The notes beneath the pieces were generated by a model, which was not told where the DNA came from, ran no database searches, and saw nothing but the letters and a program-made list of their open reading frames with translations. From Clostridiaceae bacterium (GTDB lineage: Bacteria > Bacillota > Clostridia > Peptostreptococcales > Natronincolaceae): DNA of 64,000 bases. The DNA lies in contig JAFIFG010000123.1 of assembly GCA_020832135.1 (NCBI GenBank), positions 62,001 to 126,000 on the forward strand, given 5' to 3'. Shown piece by piece: positions 43,562-53,293 of the stretch (the first letter of the stretch is position 1; each line of letters opens with the position of its first letter). The translations under genes were made by a program, and so were the position numbers.

Positions 43562-44335
43562 ATGGAAATAGACAGAAAATTTTACGGCAATAATTCCCAT
43601 AAAATGTTTACTTTTCTATTAATGATTATGTTGACTTTTGTTTTGGCAATTTCAGCGATTTTATTTTATCTAGCCTCTAAGGAGAGTCCCTTGCTATATC
43701 AAGTAATTATAATGGGTAGTACAATATTTTTGTCAGTAATAGCTATGTTAATTCTATTAACTATTTTTGCACTTATGTTATTATGGTATAATAAAAAAAT
43801 ACCTCGTATTATTAAAGTTATCATGGAGATATCTATTAATACATCTTATCCCATCATAATGACTTTAGGACAATTATTAAAATATGATAAAAATACTATT
43901 AGAGGAGCCTATACCAATTTGAACAATCAATTGGTACTAAGCACAAAATATAGTGTAGCAGGAGAAAATATATTGATTCTAACTCCCCACTGTATTCAAA
44001 AATCCTTCTGTCCTCATAAGATTACTACAGATGTTTATAATTGTAAAAGATGCAGTTTGTGCAATGTAGATAAGTTACTTGAATTTAGAGAAAAATATGG
44101 GGTGCATTTTAATATTGTTACAGGTGGAACATTAGCAAGAAAGATGATTGTGGATATAAGACCCAAAGCTATTATAGCCATCGCCTGTGAACGAGATTTA
44201 TTAAGTGGTTTAATGGATGTAAAAAAAGTTCCAATATTAGCTATTGTTAATAAAAGGCCAGAAGGACCCTGTGTTAACACACATGTAGATTTAAAAGAAG
44301 TGGAAAAAGCAATATTACATTTCATAAAGGAGTGA
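43562..44335 (+). CDS. DUF116 membrane protein
   Basis: Protein of 257 residues with two N-terminal transmembrane helices (about 17-40 and 48-75) and a cytoplasmic DUF116 domain containing a Cys-rich region (PHCIQKSFCPHK, NCKRCSLC), VTGGTLARKMI, AIACERDLLSG and PEGPCVNTHVD. The cysteines suggest an Fe-S cluster or zinc; function unknown. DUF116 is common between fmt and rsmB in Clostridia. ATG at 43562, one base after the fmt stop; AGGTGAA overlaps the fmt end. Confidence 0.9.
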   Translation: MEIDRKFYGNNSHKMFTFLLMIMLTFVLAISAILFYLASKESPLLYQVIIMGSTIFLSVIAMLILLTIFALMLLWYNKKIPRIIKVIMEISINTSYPIIMTLGQLLKYDKNTIRGAYTNLNNQLVLSTKYSVAGENILILTPHCIQKSFCPHKITTDVYNCKRCSLCNVDKLLEFREKYGVHFNIVTGGTLARKMIVDIRPKAIIAIACERDLLSGLMDVKKVPILAIVNKRPEGPCVNTHVDLKEVEKAILHFIKE

Positions 44336-44341
44336 TGAAAT

Positions 44342-45025
44342 ATGTATTTTATGCCTTTTGACTCAACTATTATCATTTTATTACCAGCAATTATGTTTGC
44401 TATGTATGCTCAAAGTCAGGTAAAGAGCACCTTTAATAAATATTTAAGGGTTTCAACCCGTAAAGGGTACTCAGGGTACGATGTGGCGAGAACTCTACTG
44501 GATCAGAACGGTTTAAGGGATGTGCCGATAGAAATGGCCCGTGGACACTTATCAGATCATTATGATCCAAGGGGTAGAGTTTTAAGATTATCGAATGAGG
44601 TATATCGTGGGAGTTCTGTTGCCTCCGTCAGTGTTGCAGCCCACGAGGTAGGCCATGCTATACAGCATGCAAACGGATATGTTCCATTAACCTTCAGAAA
44701 TGCTATTTTTCCTATAGCGAGTTTTGGTTCCTCGGCGGCATGGTTCTTTGTGATAGCAGGGTTTTTGTTTGCACCGCCCTTATTAGATGTTGGTATTTTG
44801 CTGTATACAGCAGCGGTATTGTTCCAGGTAGTAACCTTACCAGTAGAATTTAATGCCAGCAGTAGAGCTTTAAGACTTTTAGATACTAATGGTTTTATTT
44901 CAACTGAAGAGTATAAACCTGCACAAAAAGTTTTGAAAGCAGCAGCACTAACTTATGTAGCTGCAATGGCAACAGCGGTGGCACAATTACTTAGACTTAT
45001 TGTTTTAAGAAATAGAAGGAATTAG
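44342..45025 (+). CDS. Membrane zinc metallopeptidase (YugP family)
   Basis: Integral membrane metalloprotease of 227 residues. The zinc motif HEVGH is in VSVAAHEVGHAIQHANGYVPL, after the conserved YDPRGRVLRLS, and the downstream FNASSRALRLL carries the third ligand region. Helices are at about 5-23, 120-165 and 195-218. The substrate is unknown. Coupled with DUF116 (6-base gap, AAGGAGTG site) and closed by a terminator. Confidence 0.93.
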   Translation: MYFMPFDSTIIILLPAIMFAMYAQSQVKSTFNKYLRVSTRKGYSGYDVARTLLDQNGLRDVPIEMARGHLSDHYDPRGRVLRLSNEVYRGSSVASVSVAAHEVGHAIQHANGYVPLTFRNAIFPIASFGSSAAWFFVIAGFLFAPPLLDVGILLYTAAVLFQVVTLPVEFNASSRALRLLDTNGFISTEEYKPAQKVLKAAALTYVAAMATAVAQLLRLIVLRNRRN

Positions 45026-45052
45026 TAAAGGCGTGCAAGCGCCTTTATTTAT
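45026..45052 (+). terminator. Terminator after the metallopeptidase gene
   Basis: TAAAGGCG-TGCAAG-CGCCTTTA followed by a T-rich stretch, starting at the stop codon. A second short palindrome (45102-45117, TCGCTTA-GA-TAAGCGA) lies before rsmB without a T run. Confidence 0.8.
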
Positions 45053-45184
45053 TTGGGTAGAATAAAATGAGACTTATTTTAAGGATGCAGTGTTTGATCT
45101 CTCGCTTAGATAAGCGAAAGGTTTAGCAATACATCTAAGGGGAAAGGATATTATGTATAATAATAAAAATAGGAGGTAGCAGCA

Positions 45185-46525
45185 ATGAATGCTAGAGAAA
45201 CTGCCTTAAAGGTGCTATATAGTGTAGAGGTGGACAAGGCTTATTCTAATATAGCCTTGAATAAAGAGTTGAAAAATAGTGAACATACGAAACTAGATAA
45301 AAATTTCATTACGGAATTGGTATATGGGACTTTAGAAAATCTGATCTACATAGATTATGTGATTCAACAGTTTGCAACTATGAAATTAAATAAAATGAAT
45401 CCATGGGCTCTGAATGCTCTTAGGTTAGGGATTTATCAAATATTGTTTTTGGAAAAAGTACCGGAATTTGCAGCAGTGAATGAATCGGTAAATCTAACAA
45501 AAAAATATGCTAAAAGAGCATCAGGATTTGTTAATGGTGTACTAAGAAATATTATAAGAAATAAAGGTAATATTAACATGCCTAATAAAAATGAAGACTT
45601 TGAGTACTACTTATCTATAAAGTATTCTCATCCGAAGTGGATGGTGGAAAAGTTTTTAAAGTATTTTTCTAAGGAATTTACTGAGGACCTCTTAAGAGTC
45701 AACAATGAGACACCAAAATTGTTTATAAGGGTTAATACCATTAAGACCACTATAGAAGAGGTAGTAACATTACTAGAGGAAAAAGGAGTAGAGGTTGAGA
45801 AGAACCCCTATATCCATGAAGCATTAGCAATAAAGGGTGGAATTAGCGATTTAGAAGAGTTAGATATTTATAAAAAAGGGTTTATACATATTCAAGATTT
45901 CAGTTCTATGTTGGTGGCAAAAATCTTAGATCCCAAAGAAGGAGAATTTATTATAGACGTCTGTAGTGCTCCTGGTGGGAAAACCACCCATATAGCTGAT
46001 TTGATGAAGAATAAAGGTAGGGTTTTGGCTAGGGATGTGCATGATCATAAGTTAAAGTTGGTGGCAAAAAATGCTACTAGATTAGGGATAGATATTATAA
46101 AAACAGAGAATTTTAATGGTAAGAGTCTAGATCATGAAATGCTGGAGAAGGCAGATAAGGTATTAGTGGATGCACCGTGCTCTGGACTAGGAATTATAAG
46201 AAGAAAACCAGAGATAAAATATAGAAAAGAAGAGGATAATATTGATACTATAACCGATATGCAGCTTAAGATTTTATCCAATGCTTCCAAATATGTTAAA
46301 TCCGGTGGAGAATTGGTGTATAGTACATGTACTATAGATCCTAATGAAAATCAAAATGTTATTCAACGTTTTTTAAAGCATAATCCTAAATTTAAGTTAA
46401 TAGAAATTAATGAAATTTACAAAGAAATGATTCCAGGAGAGCATAAGGATGAAATGATACAGTTATATCCCAATACCCATGGGACAGATGGTTTTTTTAT
46501 TACGAAATTGCAAAAAATAACTTAA
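45185..46525 (+). CDS. rsmB: 16S rRNA m5C967 methyltransferase
   Basis: SAM-dependent methyltransferase of 446 residues with an N-terminal NusB-like RNA-binding domain (1-135, ETALKVLYSVEVDKAYSN; FVNGVLRNIIRN) and a Rossmann catalytic domain: DVCSAPGGKTTHIA for SAM, VDAPCSGLGIIRRKPE with one catalytic Cys and YSTCTIDPNENQNV with the second. GGAGG is 8 bases before ATG. rlmN follows after 15 bases. Confidence 0.96.
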   Translation: MNARETALKVLYSVEVDKAYSNIALNKELKNSEHTKLDKNFITELVYGTLENLIYIDYVIQQFATMKLNKMNPWALNALRLGIYQILFLEKVPEFAAVNESVNLTKKYAKRASGFVNGVLRNIIRNKGNINMPNKNEDFEYYLSIKYSHPKWMVEKFLKYFSKEFTEDLLRVNNETPKLFIRVNTIKTTIEEVVTLLEEKGVEVEKNPYIHEALAIKGGISDLEELDIYKKGFIHIQDFSSMLVAKILDPKEGEFIIDVCSAPGGKTTHIADLMKNKGRVLARDVHDHKLKLVAKNATRLGIDIIKTENFNGKSLDHEMLEKADKVLVDAPCSGLGIIRRKPEIKYRKEEDNIDTITDMQLKILSNASKYVKSGGELVYSTCTIDPNENQNVIQRFLKHNPKFKLIEINEIYKEMIPGEHKDEMIQLYPNTHGTDGFFITKLQKIT

Positions 46526-46540
46526 TTAGGAGGACTACCT

Positions 46541-47578
46541 TTGTCTAAGATAGATTTATTAAGTTTGACTTTAGAAGACACACAGATGCTCATAGAGGAA
46601 ATGGGTGAGAAGAAGTTTAGAGGAAAGCAGATTTTTCAGTGGGTGAATAAAGGTGTAAAAGATATAGATGATATGAGTAATATAGGTAAATCCTCTAGAG
46701 AAAAACTTAAGGAAAAATTTTATATAACCGATATTAAAATTGAAGAAAAATTAACTTCTAAAATAGATGGCACAGTAAAATATTTGTTTTTACTGGAGGA
46801 TCATAATATTATAGAAGGAGTTGTAATGGAGTATAATCATGGGCTAACTGCATGTATTTCTACACAGGTAGGTTGTGCTATGGGATGTAGTTTTTGTGCC
46901 TCTACTGTTGGGGGGCTAATTAGAAATTTAAGGGCTGGAGAAATTTTAGACCAAATCGTTGTGATGCAGGAGGATTTAGGAAAAAGAATTTCTAATATAG
47001 TATTGATGGGTAGCGGAGAGCCACTACACAATTACCAAGAAGTAATTGATTTTTTAAAGATAGTAAATAATGAACATGGATTAAACATAGGTAATAGACA
47101 TATTACTCTGTCTACCTGTGGCTTAGTTCCAGAGATAAAAAAACTAGCTGATTTACAAATACCTATTAATCTAGCCATATCTCTCCATGCACCTAATGAT
47201 GCCATTAGAAGAGAAATGATGCCGATAGCACAAAAATATTCTATTTCAGAGATGAAGGATGCATGTCTATATTATTTAGAGAAAAATAATAGAAGAATAA
47301 CCTTTGAATATGCTTTAGTAGATGGGGTAAATGACAGTAAAGATAATGCATATGAATTAAGTGGATTGTTGAAAGGATTATTATGCCATGTAAACCTTAT
47401 TCCTGTAAATACTATAGAAGAAAGAGATTATAAACAGTCAAAAAAAGAGGAAATAAAAAAATTCCAAGCTATCTTAAAGTCTCGAGGAATTGAAACTACC
47501 ATAAGAAGAGAAATGGGCTCTGATATCAATGCAGCATGTGGACAGTTGAGGAATACCTATATAAAAAATAAAAAATAA
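46541..47578 (+). CDS. rlmN: Dual-specificity 23S rRNA/tRNA adenine-C2 methyltransferase
   Basis: Radical SAM enzyme making 2-methyladenosine in 23S rRNA and some tRNAs. It has 345 residues with the radical SAM cluster in CAMGCSFCASTVGG (CX3CX2C), VLMGSGEPLHNY, NLAISLHAPNDAIRREMMP, a catalytic Cys in the C-terminal INAACGQLR and another in STCGL. TTG start after AGGAGG. Confidence 0.96.
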   Translation: MSKIDLLSLTLEDTQMLIEEMGEKKFRGKQIFQWVNKGVKDIDDMSNIGKSSREKLKEKFYITDIKIEEKLTSKIDGTVKYLFLLEDHNIIEGVVMEYNHGLTACISTQVGCAMGCSFCASTVGGLIRNLRAGEILDQIVVMQEDLGKRISNIVLMGSGEPLHNYQEVIDFLKIVNNEHGLNIGNRHITLSTCGLVPEIKKLADLQIPINLAISLHAPNDAIRREMMPIAQKYSISEMKDACLYYLEKNNRRITFEYALVDGVNDSKDNAYELSGLLKGLLCHVNLIPVNTIEERDYKQSKKEEIKKFQAILKSRGIETTIRREMGSDINAACGQLRNTYIKNKK

Positions 47579-47664
47579 CCTGTTGTAAACTCTATTAAAA
47601 ATGTCAAAGTCTAGAGGGTTTAGATGGAACCTGTCGAATATAATAGGATGGGAGGGGTGCTAAA

Positions 47665-48414
47665 ATGAAAGCAGCAGCTATTACTGATGTGGGAAGAGTA
47701 CGAGAGTTAAATGAAGATAATTACTTCATATATGAAGAGGAAATAAAATTATATATAGTTGCCGATGGTATGGGGGGACATAAAAGTGGTGAGGTGGCTA
47801 GCTTTATAGCTATAGATGTAATAAAGTCTCATATTATTAAATATCTCGATGATGAGAGAGAAGAAATAGCCGTTAAAGGGATATTATTTGAAGCCTTCAA
47901 TAGGGCTAATGAAGCTATATTAAACAAATCTATAGAGGACAGCACATGTGAAGGGATGGGTACTACTGTAACATTAGTGTTAATTATTGAAGATAAAATG
48001 TATATTGCACATGTAGGTGACAGCAGAGCATACCTTATAAGAGAGAATGAGATAACACAAATAACAGAAGATCATTCTTTAGTGGCAGAACTTGTTAAAA
48101 ACGGTAGCATTACTGAAAGGGAAGCAATGCGTCATCCTCAGAAAAATATCATTACTAGAGCTTTAGGAAATAGTTCAGATGTTAAGCTGGATTTATGCAC
48201 TATTCAGTTGTGTAAAGAAGATATTCTAATTTTGTGCACAGATGGACTAAGCAATTTTGTTGACAATTATGAATTTAAAAAGGTATTATCAGAAACAGAG
48301 GATATTATGGAAGCATGTAATATATTAGTTACCTTAGCCAATGAGCGAGGAGGACATGACAATATTACGGTGCTAATTGCAAAACAACAATCCTCGTCTA
48401 TAGAAGGTAGGTGA
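47665..48414 (+). CDS. prpC: PP2C-type serine/threonine phosphatase
   Basis: Metal-dependent phosphatase opposing the adjacent kinase PrkC. It has 249 residues with the PP2C motifs VRELNEDNYF, VADGMGGHKSGE, IAHVGDSRAYLI, ITEDHSLVAELVK, CTDGLSNFV and GGHDNITVLI, which supply the metal-binding aspartates. GGGAGGGG precedes ATG; prkC follows after 4 bases. Confidence 0.96.
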   Translation: MKAAAITDVGRVRELNEDNYFIYEEEIKLYIVADGMGGHKSGEVASFIAIDVIKSHIIKYLDDEREEIAVKGILFEAFNRANEAILNKSIEDSTCEGMGTTVTLVLIIEDKMYIAHVGDSRAYLIRENEITQITEDHSLVAELVKNGSITEREAMRHPQKNIITRALGNSSDVKLDLCTIQLCKEDILILCTDGLSNFVDNYEFKKVLSETEDIMEACNILVTLANERGGHDNITVLIAKQQSSSIEGR

Positions 48415-48418
48415 AAAT

Positions 48419-50380
48419 ATGATTGGCAAAATATTAGGTAATAGGTATGAAATTGTAGAAAAGGTTGGCGGAGGTGGTATGGCTTTAGTATATAAGGCAA
48501 AATGCAACCTACTAAATAGATATGTAGCAGTAAAAATTTTAAGATCAGAATTTACAAATGACAAAGATATATTAGAAAAGTTCAAAAGAGAATCTCAGGC
48601 TGCTGCTAGCTTATCTCATCCAAATATCGTAAATACCTATGATGTTGGTGAAGAAGAAGAAGTACAGTACATTGTTATGGAGTATGTAAAGGGAAAAACC
48701 TTAAAGGAATTAATAAAAGAAAAGGACATACTTAGTCTTGAAGAAATAATAGATTACAGTAAACAAATAGCCTTAGCGCTACAACATGCTCATCAAAACC
48801 ATGTTATACATAGAGATATTAAGCCTCATAATATACTAATTACAGAGGATAATAGAGCTAAGGTAACAGATTTTGGTATAGCTTTAGCCGCTAATTCCTC
48901 AACTATAACTAATATGGGTAGTGTGATAGGATCAGTTCACTATTTTTCTCCAGAACAGGCTAGAGGTGGTTATATTGATGAAAAATCTGACCTTTATTCA
49001 CTAGGTATTGTTATGTATGAAATGGCTACCGGAAAAGTTCCTTTTGAAGGCGAGAGTCCTATTGCTGTAGCATTAAAACATATTCAACAGGAGGCACCTG
49101 CACCCTCGGAAATAAATCCTAAAATACCTGAAGGCTTAGAGGAGATTATTGTAAAGCTAATACAAAAAGATCAAGTCTCTAGGTATCCTAATGCAGAAGA
49201 TGTTATAGAGGACTTAAATAAATTCAAGAGCAATGCAAAAGAAAATCATCTGTTGGACTCCATCAATGAAGAAGATTCCCCCACGCAGATTATACCTCGA
49301 ATAAAGGATGAAGATGTTAAAAATATTACTCCTAAAAGAGATAAGAACAAACATAAAAATAATCATAAAATTATTATTACCGGTGCCATTATAGCAGCTT
49401 TAATTTCTGCCCTTCTATTTGTTTTTGGTGTGTTTTACTTTGGTGATTTCTTTGGAGCTACAGAAATAGAAGTGCCAGAATTTGTAGGGATGGAGATCGA
49501 TGAAGCTAGAAGGTTAGCAGAGGAAATAGGTTTAAAATTAACAGAGGAAACACAACACCATAGAGATGTACCTGTGGGTGAAGTCACTAGACAAAATCCT
49601 GTTGCTGGTAGGAAAGTGCGACCTGATTTTCCTATAAGACTAGATGTAAGTAGTGGACCTAGGTTAGTAGAAGTACCTAATCTTGTATTTGAGGATGCTC
49701 TAGATGTACGCTACATTTTAGAAAACAAAAACCTGACGGGGGAAGCTAGCTATGAGTTCAGCGATATACCTAATGGTATGGTTATAAGACAAAATCCAAG
49801 GGATGGAGCAGAGGTACCAGAAGGAACAAGTATTAACTATGTTGTTAGTCAAGGACCAGAGGTGGTAACCTTCTTAATGCCTAATTTAATAAATTCTACA
49901 TTGGAAAGTGCAAGAACAACATTACAGCAACTAGGTATCCAAATTGGCAGTGTTAGAGAGGAATATAATGAGGAATATGATCAAGGACGTATCATATCAC
50001 AAAGTATAGAAGCAGGACAAGAAGTAAGGGAAAACACTGTAGTGAATCTCACGGTAAGTCGAGGACCAAAAGAAATTGAAGAAGAAGTAGAGATAGACAT
50101 AGAGGATGAGGTAGATGAAGGTGATGAAGATGATGAAGATGATGCTGAGGAAACCTTTAGTAATACCTCTACTAGAAATTTTGAAATAGAATTAGAGGGC
50201 TATACTGGTGTTGTAGATATAGAAATAAGACGTGCCACAGGTACGAGAGAAATAGTTTATAGTAAAAAGCATAGTATAAAAAGGGAAGGGAATCTAGTTA
50301 AAGACTTATTAACAGGAGCTGCAAATGAAAAATTTGAATTATATATAAATGGTAAAAAAAAATCAAGCTTTAATCTTTAG
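48419..50380 (+). CDS. prkC: PASTA-domain serine/threonine kinase
   Basis: Membrane kinase sensing peptidoglycan fragments, controlling germination, growth and envelope stress in Firmicutes. It has 653 residues: kinase domain (10-270; VGGGGMALVYKAK, AVKIL, VIHRDIKPHNIL, TDFGIA, SPEQARGG), juxtamembrane basic linker, one helix (about 320-343) and three PASTA repeats (about 352-420, 421-487, 489-556). After an acidic tract (EEEVEIDIEDEVDEGDEDDE) there is an extra C-terminal domain of about 75 residues that B. subtilis-type kinases have in different form. It is coupled to prpC and rsgA. Confidence 0.96.
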   Translation: MIGKILGNRYEIVEKVGGGGMALVYKAKCNLLNRYVAVKILRSEFTNDKDILEKFKRESQAAASLSHPNIVNTYDVGEEEEVQYIVMEYVKGKTLKELIKEKDILSLEEIIDYSKQIALALQHAHQNHVIHRDIKPHNILITEDNRAKVTDFGIALAANSSTITNMGSVIGSVHYFSPEQARGGYIDEKSDLYSLGIVMYEMATGKVPFEGESPIAVALKHIQQEAPAPSEINPKIPEGLEEIIVKLIQKDQVSRYPNAEDVIEDLNKFKSNAKENHLLDSINEEDSPTQIIPRIKDEDVKNITPKRDKNKHKNNHKIIITGAIIAALISALLFVFGVFYFGDFFGATEIEVPEFVGMEIDEARRLAEEIGLKLTEETQHHRDVPVGEVTRQNPVAGRKVRPDFPIRLDVSSGPRLVEVPNLVFEDALDVRYILENKNLTGEASYEFSDIPNGMVIRQNPRDGAEVPEGTSINYVVSQGPEVVTFLMPNLINSTLESARTTLQQLGIQIGSVREEYNEEYDQGRIISQSIEAGQEVRENTVVNLTVSRGPKEIEEEVEIDIEDEVDEGDEDDEDDAEETFSNTSTRNFEIELEGYTGVVDIEIRRATGTREIVYSKKHSIKREGNLVKDLLTGAANEKFELYINGKKKSSFNL

Positions 50381-50390
50381 GAGGTAAATA

Positions 50391-51269
50391 ATGAAAAAAG
50401 GGCGGTTAATTAAAGGTATAGGAGGATTTTACTATGTAGATGTAGAGGGCATCGTCTATGAATGTAAGGCTAGGGGGATTTTTAGGCAGATGAAAATAAC
50501 ACCTTTAGTGGGGGATTATGTAGAAATAACTGTTCTAGATGAGGATCATAAGAAGGGTGTTTTAGAAAAAATCATGGAACGTAGAACAGAATTAATACGA
50601 CCTGTTGTTGCAAATGTGGACCAAGCAATTATTGTCTTTGCAGTTACAAGACCTGAGCCCAATATTACATTGTTAGATAGATTTTTAGTGTTGGCGGAAA
50701 GTGAAGATCTAGATATTACTATTTGTTTTAATAAAGCAGACCTTGCAACGGATAATAAACATAAAGAATTAGTGAAGGTATATGAGGCTGCAGGTTATAA
50801 AGTAATATTGACAAGTGCTAAGGATGAGAAAAGTGTAAAGTTATTAAAGGAAACCCTAGCAGATAAAACCAATGTGTTTGCAGGACCTTCCGGAGTGGGA
50901 AAATCTACCCTATTAAATAAGATAGACAGTGGTCTTAACCTACAAACGGGAGAAATTAGTCAAAAAAATGCTAGAGGAAAACATACTACTAGACATGCCG
51001 AGCTAATTGCCATTGAAAATCATGGTTGGGTGGTGGATACCCCAGGCTTTAGCTCTCTTGATCTAGACTTTATTGAGGAAGAAGATTTGGCCCTGTACTT
51101 TCCAGAGTTTGCTCCTTACATAGAGGACTGTAAGTTTTCAACATGTAAGCATCTAAAAGAGCCGAAGTGTGCTGTGAAAAGTGCTTTAAAGTCAGGAGAA
51201 ATTTACGAAAAACGATATGAAAGTTACCTAAAATTTATGGAAGAAATTAAAAATACCAGGAGGTTTTAA
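50391..51269 (+). CDS. rsgA: Ribosome small-subunit-dependent GTPase
   Basis: Circularly permuted GTPase that checks 30S maturation. It has 292 residues: N-terminal OB fold, G4 FNKADLAT, G5 TSAK, G1 GPSGVGKSTLLN, G3 DTPGF in that permuted order, and a C-terminal zinc site (CKFSTCKHLKEPKC). GGAGG before ATG; it is a known PrkC substrate in B. subtilis, and the gene neighbours prkC. Confidence 0.96.
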   Translation: MKKGRLIKGIGGFYYVDVEGIVYECKARGIFRQMKITPLVGDYVEITVLDEDHKKGVLEKIMERRTELIRPVVANVDQAIIVFAVTRPEPNITLLDRFLVLAESEDLDITICFNKADLATDNKHKELVKVYEAAGYKVILTSAKDEKSVKLLKETLADKTNVFAGPSGVGKSTLLNKIDSGLNLQTGEISQKNARGKHTTRHAELIAIENHGWVVDTPGFSSLDLDFIEEEDLALYFPEFAPYIEDCKFSTCKHLKEPKCAVKSALKSGEIYEKRYESYLKFMEEIKNTRRF

Positions 51270-51272
51270 CAG

Positions 51273-51926
51273 ATGATTAAACTAGCACCATCAATTTTAT
51301 CGGCGGATTTTTCTAACCTATTACAGGATGTAAAAAAGGTGGAAGAAGCTGGCTGTGAGCTATTACATATTGATGTAATGGATGGGCATTTTGTACCTAA
51401 TATCACTTTGGGTCCCCCCATTGTGAAAAGTCTAAAAGGAAAAACAACATTACCTTTTGATGTTCATTTAATGATAGAAAACCCTGATGTGTATATAAAT
51501 GATTTTGTTGAAGCAGGTGCAGATATTATAACTGTACATGCTGAAGCTTGTACACACTTACATAGAACAATACAACAAATAAAAAAATACAATATTAAAG
51601 CAGCAGTTGCTTTAAACCCTGCTACATCCTTAAGTGTTATTGAGCATGTGCTTGATGAATTGGATATGGTATTAATTATGACGGTAAACCCCGGGTTTGG
51701 TGGTCAAAGCTTCATTCCATCTATGTTAAAGAAAATACAGGATCTGAGAAAAATGATTGATGATAGAAATTTGAAAATTGATATTCAAGTAGATGGAGGT
51801 ATAAAACCTGATAATATTCATTTAGTGACTGAAGCTGGTGCAAATGTTATTGTGGCTGGATCTGCTATCTTTAATAGCGACGACATAGTGAGCACCGTTA
51901 CAGACATGAGAAAAAATGCTAAATAA
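51273..51926 (+). CDS. rpe: Ribulose-phosphate 3-epimerase
   Basis: Pentose-phosphate enzyme interconverting ribulose-5-P and xylulose-5-P. TIM barrel of 217 residues with [55 protein letters not shown] and [11 protein letters not shown]. Its ribosome site (AGGAGG) lies inside the end of rsgA. Confidence 0.96.
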   Translation: MIKLAPSILSADFSNLLQDVKKVEEAGCELLHIDVMDGHFVPNITLGPPIVKSLKGKTTLPFDVHLMIENPDVYINDFVEAGADIITVHAEACTHLHRTIQQIKKYNIKAAVALNPATSLSVIEHVLDELDMVLIMTVNPGFGGQSFIPSMLKKIQDLRKMIDDRNLKIDIQVDGGIKPDNIHLVTEAGANVIVAGSAIFNSDDIVSTVTDMRKNAK

Positions 51927-51938
51927 AGAGGGGTTATT

Positions 51939-52571
51939 ATGGATGTTATCATTGTAACAAATGGAGATATTGTAGATTTAAAGCATATAAAAAATACCCT
52001 TAAAGATAAATATATTATATGTGCCGACGGAGCATCTAAATATTTGAGAAATATAGAAGTGATACCTGACTTATTAGTAGGGGATTTCGACTCAATAGAT
52101 GATGATGACCTTAGCTGGATGAAAAATAATGGTGTATCCTATGAAAAATTCCCTACAAGGAAGGATCAGACAGATACGGAGTTGGCAGTAGAGTATGCCA
52201 TTAAAAATAAGCCTAAAACTATTACCATCATAGGAGCTTTGGGTTCTAGGGAGGATCATAGCTTAGCTAATGTTATGTTATTATATAAAATAGTTCAACA
52301 TGATATTAGGGGCAGTATTATAGATAAGAATAATGAAATCTATATTACCAAGAATAGTATTCATATAGAAGGTGAAATTGGTGAAATGCTATCTATCATA
52401 CCTATAACACCTATAGTCAGTGGTGTGACTTTAAAAGGCTTAGAATACCCCTTAATGAATAAAACAATAGCTATGGGTAGCACTTTGGGCATTAGTAATA
52501 TTTTTGAAAAAAACAAAGTTGAAATACATGTAGATGAAGGGGTATTATTGATAATTAAGTCAAAGGAATAA
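51939..52571 (+). CDS. thiN: Thiamine diphosphokinase
   Basis: Converts thiamine to thiamine diphosphate with ATP. It has 210 residues with IICADGASKYL, LVGDFDSIDDDDL, FPTRKDQTDTELAVEYA and GALGSREDHSLANVMLL. Coupled after rpe by 12 bases; in B. subtilis the same place is taken by yloS/thiN. A terminator follows. Confidence 0.95.
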   Translation: MDVIIVTNGDIVDLKHIKNTLKDKYIICADGASKYLRNIEVIPDLLVGDFDSIDDDDLSWMKNNGVSYEKFPTRKDQTDTELAVEYAIKNKPKTITIIGALGSREDHSLANVMLLYKIVQHDIRGSIIDKNNEIYITKNSIHIEGEIGEMLSIIPITPIVSGVTLKGLEYPLMNKTIAMGSTLGISNIFEKNKVEIHVDEGVLLIIKSKE

Positions 52572-52583
52572 ATCAGTATAATG

Positions 52584-52637
52584 AAATGCTACTAATAAAT
52601 ATTTTTTGTTTATTTAGTAGCATTTTAATTTTTTTTG
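52584..52637 (+). terminator. Terminator after thiN
   Basis: AAATGCTACTAA and its complement with an A/T-rich loop, followed by a T run. It ends the rsmB-to-thiN chain. Confidence 0.85.
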
Positions 52638-52677
52638 AATAGAATGTTAATAATACTGCTTTTAGGTAGGTGATGGG

Positions 52678-52845
52678 ATGTTTAAAAGAAGAAGGAGAAG
52701 AGGAACACCTATAACAAAGGTGATAGGAGGGATAATATTTTTAGTAGGTGCAGGCACACTTTTATATATTATGCCATTTACAATTTGGATAGCAGTCTTT
52801 GCTTTTGCCTGTATAGGAATAGGTGTATTGATTTTTCATATGTAG
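52678..52845 (+). CDS. 55-residue membrane protein in the spoVM position
   Basis: Small ORF with site AGGTAGGTGATGG just before ATG. The N terminus is very basic (FKRRRRRGTP), followed by two hydrophobic segments (about 15-31 and 33-53) joined by a Pro, so a membrane hairpin with the basic end inside. I do not recognise a family. In B. subtilis the gene between thiN and rpmB is spoVM (26 residues); this protein does not look like SpoVM. It has its own terminator. Confidence 0.65.
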   Translation: MFKRRRRRGTPITKVIGGIIFLVGAGTLLYIMPFTIWIAVFAFACIGIGVLIFHM

Positions 52846-52863
52846 ATGTATTATATGCATAGC

Positions 52864-52897
52864 AAAAAAAGCCTACCTGTTTAAGGTGGCTTTTTTT
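52864..52897. terminator. Bidirectional terminator
   Basis: AAAAAAAGCC and GGCTTTTTTT arms plus an inner ACCT/AGGT helix around a 5-base loop and a one-base bulge. T tracts on both strands serve the 55-residue ORF and convergent rpmB. Confidence 0.9.
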
Positions 52898-52899
52898 AT

Positions 52900-53091
52900 T
52901 TATATTGCTCTTTCAACTTTTCCAGAACGTAAGCATCTTGTACATGCATTAATTCTCTTTGGAGTACCATTAACAATGGCTCTAACCCTTCTTAAATTAG
53001 GTAACCAAGTTCTCTTACTGTGACGGTTAGAGTGACTTACTTGATTTCCGTGTACTTTACCTTTACCGCAGATATCGCATTCTCTTGCCAT
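52900..53091 (-). CDS. rpmB: 50S ribosomal protein L28
   Basis: Ribosomal protein of 63 residues. ARECDICGKGKVHGNQVSHSNRH in part, then KRTWLPNLRRVRA and ACTRCLRSGKV; the four cysteines (CxxC and CxxC) mark the zinc-binding form. The start at 53091 follows AGGAGGTG. As in B. subtilis, it is on the opposite strand between thiN and yloU. A small CATGCT/AGCATG hairpin lies in its leader (about 53112-53136). Confidence 0.95.
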   Translation of the reverse strand: MARECDICGKGKVHGNQVSHSNRHSKRTWLPNLRRVRAIVNGTPKRINACTRCLRSGKVERAI

Positions 53092-53293
53092 ACCGAACAC
53101 CTCCTTTTAACAAAACATGCTGCAATTAAAAAGCATGCTCGAACTTAAAAACATTATAATATTATCATACCCATCCTTATTTTGCAATAAAAAGATGAAA
53201 ATAATTCAAAAATCAATAAGTCGAAGCTTTTAAAAAATAATGACGGACCCTTTCACAAAGGATAATATTGGGGTTTATTGTTGAACTATTTAT

